64,000 nucleotides of DNA from Parabacteroides massiliensis (GTDB lineage Bacteria; Bacteroidota; Bacteroidia; Bacteroidales; Tannerellaceae), in the NCBI RefSeq assembly GCF_900155425.1, contig NZ_LT700191.1, positions 1,573,198 to 1,637,197 on the forward strand, read 5' to 3'. The notes under the pieces were generated by a model. That model was not told the origin of the DNA and searched no databases. It saw only the letters and a program-made list of their open reading frames with translations. The position numbers and the translations under genes were made by a program. Shown piece after piece: positions 8,990 through 18,278 of this stretch. Numbering within the stretch: the stretch's first letter is position 1; the number at the start of each line of letters is the position of its first letter.

Positions 8990-9092
8990 TACACAAAAAC
9001 GGGAAATGCTGCAACATCTCCCGTTATGAGCTTGATCATAAAATTAGTGCTTGCAACACTAATAGTTAATTAATAATCAATTTACAAATATA
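8990..9092 (-). ncRNA. Candidate cis-antisense small RNA in the susC leader (PUL 1)
   Basis: Read on the minus strand there is a perfect -7 box TATATTTG (9085-9092), whose first base is opposite the A of the susC ATG. Transcription would start near 9078 and run to a hairpin at 8999-9024 (ACGGGA / TCCCGT plus ATG/CAT) followed by GTTTTTGTGT. The RNA would be about 85-90 nt. Between them is a second stem-loop (ATTAGTG / CACTAAT, 9043-9063). This geometry matches the DonS-type antisense RNAs known upstream of Bacteroides susC homologues. No -33 box is visible. This is inference from sequence only. Confidence 0.4.
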
Positions 9093-12000
9093 TGAATTTA
9101 TCTAATACGTTAGAGTTGGATTTTTCTCCAACCCTTAAAAAGATATTATCTATTATGAAACTAACGGTAGTTTTTTTAGTTGTCTTTTCACTGAATATTT
9201 CTGCTACTGTATATTCGCAAACGACAAAATTGTCTTTGAATGCTCAAAACCAATCAATAAAGGAGATACTTTATTTGATTGAAAATCAATCGGATTTTCG
9301 GTTTATCTATGAAAGTGGAAAGATAAATTTGGATAAGAAGGTTTCTGTTCAAGTGAAAGAGCAGGCAGTAGAAGTTGTGTTGAAACAATTATTTAATAAC
9401 GAAGGGATTAATTATGAGATTACGGATAATAATCTTATTCTGATAAATCCTTCTCCTGAACAATTAAAAGCCATTAGTCAAGATAAGTCTCAAGCCAAGA
9501 ACAAAATCACCGGTGTTGTCAGAGACGAAAAGGGTGAACCGATCATCGGGGCGAATGTGGTTGAAAAAGGAACGACTAATGGAACGATCACCGATATGGA
9601 CGGCAATTTCACATTGGAAGTTTCTCCTGAAAGTATTCTGCTTGTCAGCTATATTGGATATGCTCCTCAAGAAGTTGCGGTCGGAAATCAGAAAAACATC
9701 CATGTGAAACTGCATGAAGATACGGAAATGCTGGATGAAGTGGTCGTTGTCGGTTATGGTACGCAGAAAAAGTCGGATGTGACGACTGCTGTTGCTTCTG
9801 TCTCTTCCGAAAACCTGAAAAACAGGGCGGCAGTGAACTTCGGAGAAGCAATGGCAGGACAGGTTCCCGGGGTACTTATCCAGCAAACGAATGGGGCTCC
9901 CGGTGGTGAAGGACTGACGGTCAAGGTACGCGGTACTGGCTCTATCACCCAGTCCAACGATCCGCTCTATGTTGTCGACGGCTATCCGATGGAAGGAGGT
10001 GCATTCCGTCTGTTGAATTCTTCCGATATCGAAAGCATACAGGTGTTGAAGGATGCTTCCTCTACTGCAATCTACGGGTCAAGAGGAGCGAATGGAGTTG
10101 TTATTATCACGACTAAGAAGGGGCAAATAGGCAAACCGACTGTTCAGTTGAATGCTCATGTCGGATTCCAACAAAGGGAAAAGAAGATCGAAATGATGAA
10201 CCGCGACCAATATGTACAATGGTTTATTGACGGACGTAACCAGGCTTGGCTGGATGCCAAAGTCATCTCTGCAGACCCGGACAAATCTCCGCATTCCGTC
10301 AACGATCCGAACTCCCGCCGTGCTCTTTATTCCGGTGCAAGCAGCCAGTATATGATTCCAGACGGGACAGGTAGCTATAAGTATAATTTCCTTGACCCGG
10401 CTTCGGTAGCGCAAATGCCGGATAACGATTGGCAGGATTTGTTGTATCGCAATGCTTTGACACAGCAGTATGAGCTGTCGGTTAATGGTGGTTCTGAAAA
10501 TACTCGTTATACATTTTCGGGTAGTTATATGAGCCAGGATGGTATCGTCCGCAATACGGATTATGAACGTTATAACTTCCGTACGAATGTGTCTTCCAAG
10601 ATAGCAGATTGTTTGAATGTCGGGATGAGCCTGATGGCTTATTATGCGAATGGGACGGAACAGGCAAATGGTAAAGATTCTCCCGTCATGTATGCGTTGA
10701 ACTTGCCGCCTATCTATCCTTTGTATAACGAAGACGGGACATACGGTTCGATGGTTCGTAACCCGGAAATCTTGGCGGGTGATGTGGCTAACCCGATCGG
10801 TATTGCAGATCAGGTTATGAACAAGCGCAAACGTCATGGGTGGTTGGGCACAATCTTCGCTGAATGGGAAATCATCAAAAATTTGAAATACCGTATCAGC
10901 ATCAACGGTGGAATCCAGGATAATATCCAAAAGAAGTTTGAACCGTCTTATGTGGATTTCGACTCTTCAAAAGCTCCCCGGCCGGCAAAAGGCATCAACG
11001 AACGATGGACAGACCGCGATTGGGTGATCGAAAACACCTTGAACTATTCGTTTACTTTGGCAGACAAGCATAGCTTCAATACGTTGTTGGGATATACGAC
11101 ACAAGCCCATTCTTATGAACACATGAAGGGGGAAGCTCGTGGATATGCCAACGATAATATCACGACGTTGAATGCCGGAACCATGTATGCTTTGACAAGT
11201 GACGAATCGGAATATTCCATGATTTCATATTTAGGACGTATCAATTATGTCTATGATAATCGGTATATGTTGACGACTACTCTTCGTAGTGATGGTTCTT
11301 CTCGTTTCGGACGTAACAAGAAATGGGGTACTTTCCCTTCTGTCTCCTTAGGTTGGCGTATCTCACAAGAGAAATTCATGCAAGATGTGAAACCGGTCAG
11401 CGATTTGAAAATCCGTGCCAGCTTTGGTATTTCCGGTAATAACCGCATCGGCAACTACTCAGCTATCGGTTTGCTGTCTACCGGTTTCTATCCAACGGGA
11501 GATGCTGTTCAGAATACGGTAAATCCGAGCACGATGCCGAATGACGATTTGGGTTGGGAACGTACTCGCCAGTATAATGTCGGTTTTGAGTTGGGGCTGT
11601 TCGATAACCGTATCCGTTTGGAAGGTGATTTCTATGACAGCCGATCTATCGACCTTTTGCTGAATGTCCCGATCCCGACAATCACTGGCTATTCTAATCA
11701 GATGCAAAACATCGGTAAGGTGCAGAACAGAGGTATGGAATTTACGTTGAACACCAAGAACTTCACCGGTGGCGATTTTACGTGGTCCAGCAACTTTAAT
11801 ATTTCATTCAATAAGAATAAGGTATTGGAAGTCGGTGTAGACGGCAGACCTATTTATGGTAGTGCTCCTAATGCGAATAATGCGTTTATCACGAAACCGG
11901 GATATCCGATCGCCAGTTTCTATGGATATAAATACTTAGGTGTATTCCAAAGTGAAGAGGAATTGGAGAAATATCCGCATTTGCGTAATGACAAGGTGGG

Positions 12001-12577
12001 AGACGGCCGTTACGAAGATGTGAATAAAGATGGCAAACTGGATCAAAACGATAAAACGATCTTAGGAGACAACAATCCTTTGTTTACTGCGGGATTCAGC
12101 AATTCTTTCAGATATAAGAACTTTACGTTGGATATCCAGTTTACGGGTTCTTATGGAGCGGAGGTCTTCAGTTTCTACAAACGTATGTGTGGTATTTATC
12201 ATGGAGATCGCAATGGTTTGATCGAACAATTGGGACGCTGGCGTTCTGAGAGTGAACCGGGTGACGGTGTTCACTTCCGTCCGACTCGTACGCCGTCGGG
12301 ATGGCAACGTGATCCGTCTTCTGCCTGGGTACAGGATGCTTCTTATCTTCGATTGAGAAACTTGACCTTTGGTTATGATTTTGATCAGAACGTACTTGAG
12401 AAGGTGAAGATGAGAGGGCTGCGTTTATATGTGACAGGACAGAATCTTTTCACGATTACGAACTATGTCGGTTATGATCCGGAGACCAGTAGCCAAAGTG
12501 GGCTGGCGCAAGGTGGTGACTATTTGGGATATCCGACAGCCCGTTCTTTCATCATTGGTGCTAATATTACATTTTAA
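9092..12577 (+). CDS. SusC/RagA-family TonB-dependent outer-membrane transporter with STN domain
   Basis: 1161 residues. After an extended N-terminus and signal sequence (MKLTVVFLVVFSLNISATVYSQ) come an STN signalling domain (about 45-120), a carboxypeptidase-D-like domain (about 137-220, ITGVVRDEKGEPIIGANV), the SusC motif DEVVVVGYGTQKKSDVTTAVASV, the plug (VRGTGSITQSNDPLYVVDGYP) and a 22-strand barrel ending in a C-terminal Phe. It forms the gated barrel under the SusD lid and imports an oligosaccharide with energy from TonB. The STN domain fits control by the upstream FecR/sigma pair. susD follows 23 nt later. Confidence 0.95.
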   Translation: MNLSNTLELDFSPTLKKILSIMKLTVVFLVVFSLNISATVYSQTTKLSLNAQNQSIKEILYLIENQSDFRFIYESGKINLDKKVSVQVKEQAVEVVLKQLFNNEGINYEITDNNLILINPSPEQLKAISQDKSQAKNKITGVVRDEKGEPIIGANVVEKGTTNGTITDMDGNFTLEVSPESILLVSYIGYAPQEVAVGNQKNIHVKLHEDTEMLDEVVVVGYGTQKKSDVTTAVASVSSENLKNRAAVNFGEAMAGQVPGVLIQQTNGAPGGEGLTVKVRGTGSITQSNDPLYVVDGYPMEGGAFRLLNSSDIESIQVLKDASSTAIYGSRGANGVVIITTKKGQIGKPTVQLNAHVGFQQREKKIEMMNRDQYVQWFIDGRNQAWLDAKVISADPDKSPHSVNDPNSRRALYSGASSQYMIPDGTGSYKYNFLDPASVAQMPDNDWQDLLYRNALTQQYELSVNGGSENTRYTFSGSYMSQDGIVRNTDYERYNFRTNVSSKIADCLNVGMSLMAYYANGTEQANGKDSPVMYALNLPPIYPLYNEDGTYGSMVRNPEILAGDVANPIGIADQVMNKRKRHGWLGTIFAEWEIIKNLKYRISINGGIQDNIQKKFEPSYVDFDSSKAPRPAKGINERWTDRDWVIENTLNYSFTLADKHSFNTLLGYTTQAHSYEHMKGEARGYANDNITTLNAGTMYALTSDESEYSMISYLGRINYVYDNRYMLTTTLRSDGSSRFGRNKKWGTFPSVSLGWRISQEKFMQDVKPVSDLKIRASFGISGNNRIGNYSAIGLLSTGFYPTGDAVQNTVNPSTMPNDDLGWERTRQYNVGFELGLFDNRIRLEGDFYDSRSIDLLLNVPIPTITGYSNQMQNIGKVQNRGMEFTLNTKNFTGGDFTWSSNFNISFNKNKVLEVGVDGRPIYGSAPNANNAFITKPGYPIASFYGYKYLGVFQSEEELEKYPHLRNDKVGDGRYEDVNKDGKLDQNDKTILGDNNPLFTAGFSNSFRYKNFTLDIQFTGSYGAEVFSFYKRMCGIYHGDRNGLIEQLGRWRSESEPGDGVHFRPTRTPSGWQRDPSSAWVQDASYLRLRNLTFGYDFDQNVLEKVKMRGLRLYVTGQNLFTITNYVGYDPETSSQSGLAQGGDYLGYPTARSFIIGANITF

Positions 12578-12600
12578 TTATCTTTAAATGCGATTCAATT

Positions 12601-14169
12601 ATGAAAAAAGGATATTTATTATTTGCATTTCTTCTGTTATGTATGTCTTGTAGTGATGATTTTATTAGCAAGAATCCTCCTTCGGATCTGAATTCGGATG
12701 GCTTTTACAAGACGGAAACAGATATGAACCAAGCCGTATTGTCGGCTTATGGAAATTTGCGTACTCTTTACAATTCACAACTTGTCCGGTTGGGGGAAAT
12801 CCGGTCGGATAACACGACATATTCATGGTTGAGCGGAAACCCGGCAAACGAAAAAGGTATTGATGAATTTGCTTCTCCCTTGTTGCCGGAAAACAGCTTT
12901 TTGGCCAGTTGCTGGAACGATGGCTACAATACGATTTTGCGTTGTAATATCGTGATTGGAAGAATCGATAATATCGAGTTTAAAAGTGAAGCTCTAAAAG
13001 CACAATATAAAGCTGAGGCTCGTTTCTTGCGTGCTTTGATTTACTTTAAGTTAAACCAGGTGTTCGGTGGTTATAGCACGAATGGGGAATTGCTGGGTGT
13101 TGTCAAAGTCGACCGGGAAATCACCCAAGCGGAAGCCTATGAATTGGTTCGGGTTCCCCTGGAAGAAATGTATGACCTGATTGTGGAGGACTTGAAGTTC
13201 GCTGAAAGCAATTTGCCGGAATCATACGGCTCTACTGATGTTGGGCGTGTAACGAAAGGTGGTGCGACCGCATTGTTGGGTAAAGTCTATATGACGATGG
13301 CCGGCTATCCGTTGAACAAAGGAGATGAATACTATAAACTGGCAATCAACCAATTTAAGTCTGTAATCGATAATCCTCGCTATTCTTTGGTTGCGACTTA
13401 TAAGGATTTGTTCGAAGTATCCAACAAGAATACATCCGAATCTCTTTTTGAAGTCCAATATAAGAAAGGAACACAAGGTGGAGCTACCGGTAGTCCTTGG
13501 AATAATAATTTCGCACCGCGTTTTTCAGATAAGGAAGTTGTGCTGGTTGGGGATAAAGGAGGAGAAAACTCGCCTACCCAGGATATGTCCAATGCTTATG
13601 AGGTGGGTGATCCGCGTAAATATGTATCCATGCGCGACGGTTGGACGAATGCAAAGACCGGAGCTTGGGAAAACGAGAAGTATGTCTGCAAGTATTATGA
13701 TGTAGCATCGAGCGGCTCGGATAACGATAACAACTGGATCGAATTGCGTTTGGCCGATATTTATCTTTTATATGCCGAAGCACTTGTCCGTACGAACGGG
13801 GATAAGCAAACGGCGGTTGACTATGTGAACAGGATAAGAGAACGTGCACGTAATACACCGGGAGATCCGGCCATTACGCCTGCGGCGGATCTATTGCGGA
13901 ATTATACGCTTTCAGATTTTTCTACCTCAGACGACTTGTTGCTGGCTATTGAAAAAGAACGCCGTGTGGAGCTGGCTTTCGAAAACCATCGCTGGTTTGA
14001 CTTAGTGCGTACAGGACGGGCAAAAGATGTGATGACTGCTGAACAAAAGTTTGACGGTTATTCCGACTTTACTTGGAGTGATGATGCCCTTGCTTATCCT
14101 ATTCCGATGACAGTAATGCAGTCTAATCCGGGTAAAATTATCCAGAATAAGGGATATACGCAACTATAA
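12601..14169 (+). CDS. SusD/RagB-family glycan-binding outer-membrane lipoprotein
   Basis: 522 residues with a lipoprotein signal (LLFAFLLLCMSC, Cys at about residue 20). Typical SusD parts are the early SDGFYKTETDMNQAVLSAYGNLR, the TPR-like helix AEARFLRALIYFKLNQVFGG, and C-terminal WIELRLADIYLLYAEALVR and VELAFENHRWFDLVRTGRAKDVM. It should cap the SusC encoded just upstream and bind the substrate at the cell surface. A hairpin follows 10 nt after the stop codon. Confidence 0.95.
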   Translation: MKKGYLLFAFLLLCMSCSDDFISKNPPSDLNSDGFYKTETDMNQAVLSAYGNLRTLYNSQLVRLGEIRSDNTTYSWLSGNPANEKGIDEFASPLLPENSFLASCWNDGYNTILRCNIVIGRIDNIEFKSEALKAQYKAEARFLRALIYFKLNQVFGGYSTNGELLGVVKVDREITQAEAYELVRVPLEEMYDLIVEDLKFAESNLPESYGSTDVGRVTKGGATALLGKVYMTMAGYPLNKGDEYYKLAINQFKSVIDNPRYSLVATYKDLFEVSNKNTSESLFEVQYKKGTQGGATGSPWNNNFAPRFSDKEVVLVGDKGGENSPTQDMSNAYEVGDPRKYVSMRDGWTNAKTGAWENEKYVCKYYDVASSGSDNDNNWIELRLADIYLLYAEALVRTNGDKQTAVDYVNRIRERARNTPGDPAITPAADLLRNYTLSDFSTSDDLLLAIEKERRVELAFENHRWFDLVRTGRAKDVMTAEQKFDGYSDFTWSDDALAYPIPMTVMQSNPGKIIQNKGYTQL

Positions 14170-14179
14170 TGAAAAGATG

Positions 14180-14209
14180 ATGAGGGTGTGTATATATGAG
14201 CACCCTCAT
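14180..14209 (+). terminator. Hairpin between susD and the DUF1080 gene
   Basis: A perfect 9-bp stem ATGAGGGTG / CACCCTCAT with a 12-nt loop. No T-run follows, so it could be an mRNA 3'-end stabiliser, a processing site or a weak terminator that lowers expression of the genes behind susCD. Confidence 0.45.
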
Positions 14210-14278
14210 TAATTCAAACAGGTGAAATACAGGAGGAGATAGTTTGAAATTTATCATAGTAAGAACAAAATAATAGAA

Positions 14279-15001
14279 ATGGGTATGAAAAAAATGTTTG
14301 TAATTTTAGCCACACTTCTGTTCGCGTGGACAGGAAGTGCCGTGGCTCAAGACAATCAGCTTACGGCCAAGGAAAAGAAAGAGGGCTGGGTGCTGCTTTT
14401 CAATGGAAAGAACCTGGAAGGATGGACATCGGTCGGGAAAGACACTCCGCCCGCATTCGGCTGGGAGATCGAAAACGGAGTGATGACGGTTCGTAAACAG
14501 GACGGAAAAAGAGGGGGCGATATCATCACACGTGAACAGTATTCGGATTTCGACCTGAAAGTGGATTTTCGTATCACGAAAGGAGCCAATAGCGGCATCA
14601 AGTATTTCTTCACCAAGTATGAAAAAGGCGGCTGGTTGGGATTGGAGTACCAGATACTGGATGACGAAAACCATCCGGATGCCAAAATGGGACGTGGCGG
14701 GAATCGTTTGGAAGGCGGTCTCTATGATATGTTCCCGACATCGGCGAAAAAGGTAAATCCGATAGGCGAATGGAATCAGGCTCGTATTGTCGCAAAAGGT
14801 TCGAAGGTTACACATTATTTGAACGGGAAGAAAATCCTGACATTCGATCGTAGCAGCCAGTTGTATAAAGAGACGTGGCAATTAAGCAAGTATAAGAATA
14901 GCCAGCCGATGTTCGGAGATGTGGAAAAAGGACATATTCTTTTGCAGGACCACGGAGATGTCGTTTCTTTCAAAAACATAAAAATCAGAAAATTGAAGTA
15001 A
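14279..15001 (+). CDS. DUF1080 protein, putative 3-keto-glycoside hydrolase
   Basis: 240 residues with a signal peptide ending near GSAVAQD. The rest is one DUF1080 (PF06439) concanavalin-like sandwich: GWVLLFNGKNLEGWTSVG, DIITREQYSDFDLKVDFRI, GANSGIKYFF, GLEYQILDDENHPD and NGKKILTFDRSS. Some family members act on 3-keto-glucosides made by an oxidoreductase, and here a Gfo/Idh/MocA oxidoreductase follows 12 nt later, so the two may form an oxidise-then-cleave pair. The domain call is firm. The reaction is inferred from the family and neighbour. Confidence 0.85.
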   Translation: MGMKKMFVILATLLFAWTGSAVAQDNQLTAKEKKEGWVLLFNGKNLEGWTSVGKDTPPAFGWEIENGVMTVRKQDGKRGGDIITREQYSDFDLKVDFRITKGANSGIKYFFTKYEKGGWLGLEYQILDDENHPDAKMGRGGNRLEGGLYDMFPTSAKKVNPIGEWNQARIVAKGSKVTHYLNGKKILTFDRSSQLYKETWQLSKYKNSQPMFGDVEKGHILLQDHGDVVSFKNIKIRKLK

Positions 15002-15013
15002 TAAAAAACAAAC

Positions 15014-16366
15014 ATGGACATGAAAAATACAACAACAAGAAGAGGATTTATCAAACAAGTTGCCGCAACAGGTGTAGGCTTGACGATCGGTGGTATGTCA
15101 TTTAAAGCGACCAGTGCGAAGAGTTATGCGAATATTATGGGTTCGAACGAACGTGTAAACATGGCCGTTATGGGAACCAATGGACGTGGTGCCGGTATGG
15201 CTCGGAACTTCCAAAGCCGCAAAGACGTGGAAATGAGATATGTCTGCGATGTGGAAGAAAAGGCCTTGGCGAAAGGTGTTGCTGCAGTAAAGAAAGCGGG
15301 TGGCAATCCGAAGACGGAAAAGGATATTCGTAAGATATTGGAAAATAAAAATATAGATGCGATACTGGTGACGGCTCCTGATCATTGGCACGCCCCGGCA
15401 ACGATAATGGCTTGTCAGGCGGGAAAACACGTGTATTGCGAAAAACCTTGCAGCCATAATCCTCACGAGGGTGAGTTGAGTATTGCCGCTGCGCGTAAAT
15501 ATAACCGGGTCGTACAGGTAGGAGCCCAGCGTCGTTCCTGGTCCGGACTGACGGAAGGAATAGAGGCCTTGCATAATGGGGTGATCGGGAAAGTGCATTA
15601 TGCAAAGGCTTGGTATACGAATAACCGCAAATCGATCGGTTTTGGAAAAGAAATACCGGCTCCGTCAACGATTGATTTTGATTTGTGGCAGGGACCGGCT
15701 CCCCGCCGTTCTTACCGTGATAACCTGATTCATTATAACTGGCATTGGTTCTGGCATTGGGGAACTGGCGAAGCTTTGAACAACGGAACTCATGAGATAG
15801 ATGTCGTACGTTGGGGATTGGGATTGGATTTCCCGACTGCCGTCAGTTCGGAAGGCGGACGTTTCCGTTTTAAGGATGATTGGGAAACTCCCGATACACA
15901 GACGATCGATATCCGTTTCGGTGATGATTGCCTCGTTACTTGGGAAGGACGTAGCTGTAACTCCCGCGATACGGAAGGACGTGACCGCGGCGTGATCTTC
16001 TATGGCGAAGGTGGAGCGTTAGAAACGGGCTATAACGGGTATCGTATTTTTGATATGAAGAATAAATTGGTCAAAGAACTTGCCTCCAAAGACGTTATCG
16101 ATGGTCGTGACCCGAACAGTCCGAGTGTGAATCTGGATATGGACCATATTGCCGATTTCATCGATGCGATCAAGAATAACCGGCGTCCGAATGGAGACAT
16201 TGAAGAGTTGCATAAAAGTACGCTGTTAGTCCAATTGGGTAATATTGCCTGGCGTACGGGCCATCGCCTGATGATCGATCCTGCCAACGGTCATATCGTG
16301 AACGATCCGGAAGCCCAACGTTTGTGGAGTCGTACGTATGAACCGGGTTGGGAACCTATTGTTTAA
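15014..16366 (+). CDS. Gfo/Idh/MocA-family oxidoreductase with Tat-type signal
   Basis: 450 residues. The N-terminus has a twin-arginine motif (TTRRGFIKQVAATGVGLTIGG), so the folded enzyme with bound NAD(P) may be exported. The Rossmann domain follows (VNMAVMGTNGRGAGMARNF), then VTAPDHWHAPATIMACQAGKHVYCEKP with the family's EKP motif. The C-terminal half includes HWFWHWGTGEALNNGTHEIDVVRWGL, which supplies the likely catalytic His/Asp. It is the last gene of PUL 1. Paired with DUF1080, oxidation at C3 of a sugar is plausible but unproven. A hairpin closes the unit at 16396-16442. Confidence 0.9.
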   Translation: MDMKNTTTRRGFIKQVAATGVGLTIGGMSFKATSAKSYANIMGSNERVNMAVMGTNGRGAGMARNFQSRKDVEMRYVCDVEEKALAKGVAAVKKAGGNPKTEKDIRKILENKNIDAILVTAPDHWHAPATIMACQAGKHVYCEKPCSHNPHEGELSIAAARKYNRVVQVGAQRRSWSGLTEGIEALHNGVIGKVHYAKAWYTNNRKSIGFGKEIPAPSTIDFDLWQGPAPRRSYRDNLIHYNWHWFWHWGTGEALNNGTHEIDVVRWGLGLDFPTAVSSEGGRFRFKDDWETPDTQTIDIRFGDDCLVTWEGRSCNSRDTEGRDRGVIFYGEGGALETGYNGYRIFDMKNKLVKELASKDVIDGRDPNSPSVNLDMDHIADFIDAIKNNRRPNGDIEELHKSTLLVQLGNIAWRTGHRLMIDPANGHIVNDPEAQRLWSRTYEPGWEPIV

Positions 16367-16395
16367 ATCTCTATTTCGTGGTAAAAATGGAAGAA

Positions 16396-16442
16396 AAGCC
16401 GGATACTTGTTTGGAAGAACAGGTTCCGGCTTGATTCTGTCT
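16396..16442 (+). terminator. Terminator at the end of PUL 1
   Basis: AAGCCGGA / TCCGGCTT pairs over 8 bp around a 31-nt loop, 30 nt after the Gfo/Idh/MocA stop. The sequence behind it is only moderately T-rich (GATTCTGTCT). Confidence 0.5.
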
Positions 16443-16474
16443 GATGTAATCATAGAAAATATGTATAAAATCCG

Positions 16475-16482
16475 TACTTTTG
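16475..16482 (+). promoter_or_regulatory. -7 box upstream of aroA
   Basis: TACTTTTG matches TAnnTTTG exactly, 22 nt before the aroA ATG at 16505. No clear -33 TTTG is present. Confidence 0.45.
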
Positions 16483-16504
16483 TACTCCATTTTAATGCAA
16501 AGGT

Positions 16505-17731
16505 ATGAATTATACAATAAAGTCTCCTGTTTCACTGAAAGCTTCCATCAAGCTTCCTGCATCCAAGAGTATCTGTAATCGTGCGTTGATACTCAATGCG
16601 TTGAGTTATAGTCCGTATGAAATCCGGAATTTGTCGGATTGTGATGATACGGAGGTGATGGTGAAGGCTTTGAACTCGAATGATCGTGACTTTGATATAA
16701 AAGCCGCGGGGACTGCGATGCGGTTCCTGACGGCTTTTTTGTCTAAAGTGGTGGGCGAATGGACGATTACCGGGACCCAGCGGATGAAGAACCGGCCGAT
16801 CAAGATACTGGTGGATGCGCTGAACTCGCTGGGTGCACGGGTGGAATATATGGAGAAGGAAGGCTATCCTCCTCTTCGTATTTTCGGAAGTGCGTTGCAG
16901 GGAGGCGAAATCTCGCTTGCCGGCGGGGTCAGTTCGCAGTATATTTCGGCGTTGCTGATGGTCGCGCCTCTGATGGAAAATGGTTTGACACTGCATCTTG
17001 AAGGTGCTGTCATTTCAAAACCCTATATTAATCTGACATTGCAACTGATGGAGCAATATGGGGTAAAGGCGGAATGGAGCGGGCAGACCATTAAGGTCAG
17101 ACCGCAGGATTATCATCCTATACCCTTTACGGTAGAGTCTGACTGGAGCGCCGCTTCCTATTGGTATTCCATGATGGCGCTGTCCAAAGATGCGGAAATT
17201 GAGTTGCTGGGCTTGTTCAAGAACAGTTTGCAAGGAGATGCCGCCGGGGCCAAATTGTTTGCACAGCTTGGTGTGGGTACGACCTATACGGATCGGGGTG
17301 TCATCCTGAAACACAACGGGAACAGAACGAAAAAACTGAATTATAACTTCGTAAACGAGCCGGATCTGGCTCAAACTTTTGTCGTCACCTGTGTGTTATT
17401 GAATATTCCTTTCCGTTTTACCGGTTTGCAAAGCCTGAAGATAAAGGAAACTGACCGTATCGAAGCGCTTAAGACGGAGTTGCGTAAATTGGGATATCTC
17501 CTGACAGACAGCAACGGCAGCATCCTGGAATGGAACGGCGAACGTTGTGAACCGCAACCGCATCCTGTGATTGCAACCTATGAAGACCATCGTATGGCAA
17601 TGGCATTTGCTCCTGCCGCTCTGGTTTTGCCGGAAGGAATTGAGATTGCGGATCCGGAAGTGGTCAGCAAAAGTTATCCGCATTATTGGGAGGACTTGAG
17701 AACAGCAGGCTTTATTGTAATTGACAAATAG
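16505..17731 (+). CDS. aroA: 3-phosphoshikimate 1-carboxyvinyltransferase (EPSP synthase)
   Basis: 408 residues, cytosolic, transferring the enolpyruvyl group of PEP to shikimate 3-phosphate in the chorismate pathway. Typical sites are LPASKSICNRALILNAL (N-terminal substrate loop with Lys and Arg), AGTAMRFLTAF (the usual NAGTxxR region, here KAAGTAMRF), SSQYISALLMVAPL, SDWSAASYWYSM and KETDRIEALKTELRKLG near the C-terminus. It is slightly shorter than the usual ~430 residues but has all regions. The housekeeping gene marks the return to core genome after PUL 1. Confidence 0.95.
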   Translation: MNYTIKSPVSLKASIKLPASKSICNRALILNALSYSPYEIRNLSDCDDTEVMVKALNSNDRDFDIKAAGTAMRFLTAFLSKVVGEWTITGTQRMKNRPIKILVDALNSLGARVEYMEKEGYPPLRIFGSALQGGEISLAGGVSSQYISALLMVAPLMENGLTLHLEGAVISKPYINLTLQLMEQYGVKAEWSGQTIKVRPQDYHPIPFTVESDWSAASYWYSMMALSKDAEIELLGLFKNSLQGDAAGAKLFAQLGVGTTYTDRGVILKHNGNRTKKLNYNFVNEPDLAQTFVVTCVLLNIPFRFTGLQSLKIKETDRIEALKTELRKLGYLLTDSNGSILEWNGERCEPQPHPVIATYEDHRMAMAFAPAALVLPEGIEIADPEVVSKSYPHYWEDLRTAGFIVIDK

Positions 17732-17787
17732 TTGTCACAGTGTCTGAAGTTCCGTAGTCAATTGTTCATTGTTAATTGTCAATTATT

Positions 17788-18210
17788 ATGTGGTATATAT
17801 TAATAGGAATAGTCGTTTTGGGTGTCGTTGCTGCCATTGCCGGTTATTTTCGGAACCGGAAATTGCAGAAGATGCTGGAGCGTGGGGAAATTTCTGAAAT
17901 CCCCGAAGCACAGGAGCTTGTCACTGGCGAATGTTGCGGACAGCATGAGACTTGCGAACGCGACAGTCTGCTGGCGGCAGTCAGCAAACAGATCGAGTAT
18001 TATGACGATGAAGAACTGGATCGTTTCCGGGGGATCGAATCTGATGCATATGATGAAGATGCTGTGAATGAGTTTAGTGATGTGCTTTATACGTTGCAAG
18101 AGATAGAGGTGGCCGGTTGGTTGCGCAGCCTGCAACTCCGTGGAATTAATTTGCCGGATGCGCTGAAGGACGAGGCGTTCCTGATTGTCGGCGAACGGCG
18201 TATACATTGA
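17788..18210 (+). CDS. Small membrane-anchored protein of unknown function
   Basis: About 140 residues from ATG 17788 (MWYILIGIVVLG); an in-frame TTG at 17776 is less likely. One N-terminal membrane span is followed by a basic stop (FRNRKLQKMLERGE) and an acidic soluble part. Four Cys occur in or near GECCGQHETCE, which could bind a metal or form disulfides, and the C-terminal half (EFSDVLYTLQEIEVAGWLRSLQLRGINLP) looks helical. I do not recognise a named family. It sits 56 nt after aroA in a region of short ATTGTTCATTGTTAATTG-like repeats. Confidence 0.7.
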   Translation: MWYILIGIVVLGVVAAIAGYFRNRKLQKMLERGEISEIPEAQELVTGECCGQHETCERDSLLAAVSKQIEYYDDEELDRFRGIESDAYDEDAVNEFSDVLYTLQEIEVAGWLRSLQLRGINLPDALKDEAFLIVGERRIH

Positions 18211-18233
18211 GTTCCCCCAATAATGAAACAAAA

Positions 18234-18251
18234 GTTTTCCACCGGGAAAAC
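18234..18251. other. Small inverted repeat before the ABC permease
   Basis: GTTTTCC ACCG GGAAAAC, a perfect 7-bp stem with a 4-nt loop, 27 nt before the permease start codon. Its role is not known; it could be an operator or a leader hairpin. Confidence 0.3.
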
Positions 18252-18278
18252 AGAAAAAAGAATATAAGAGGATAGAAA

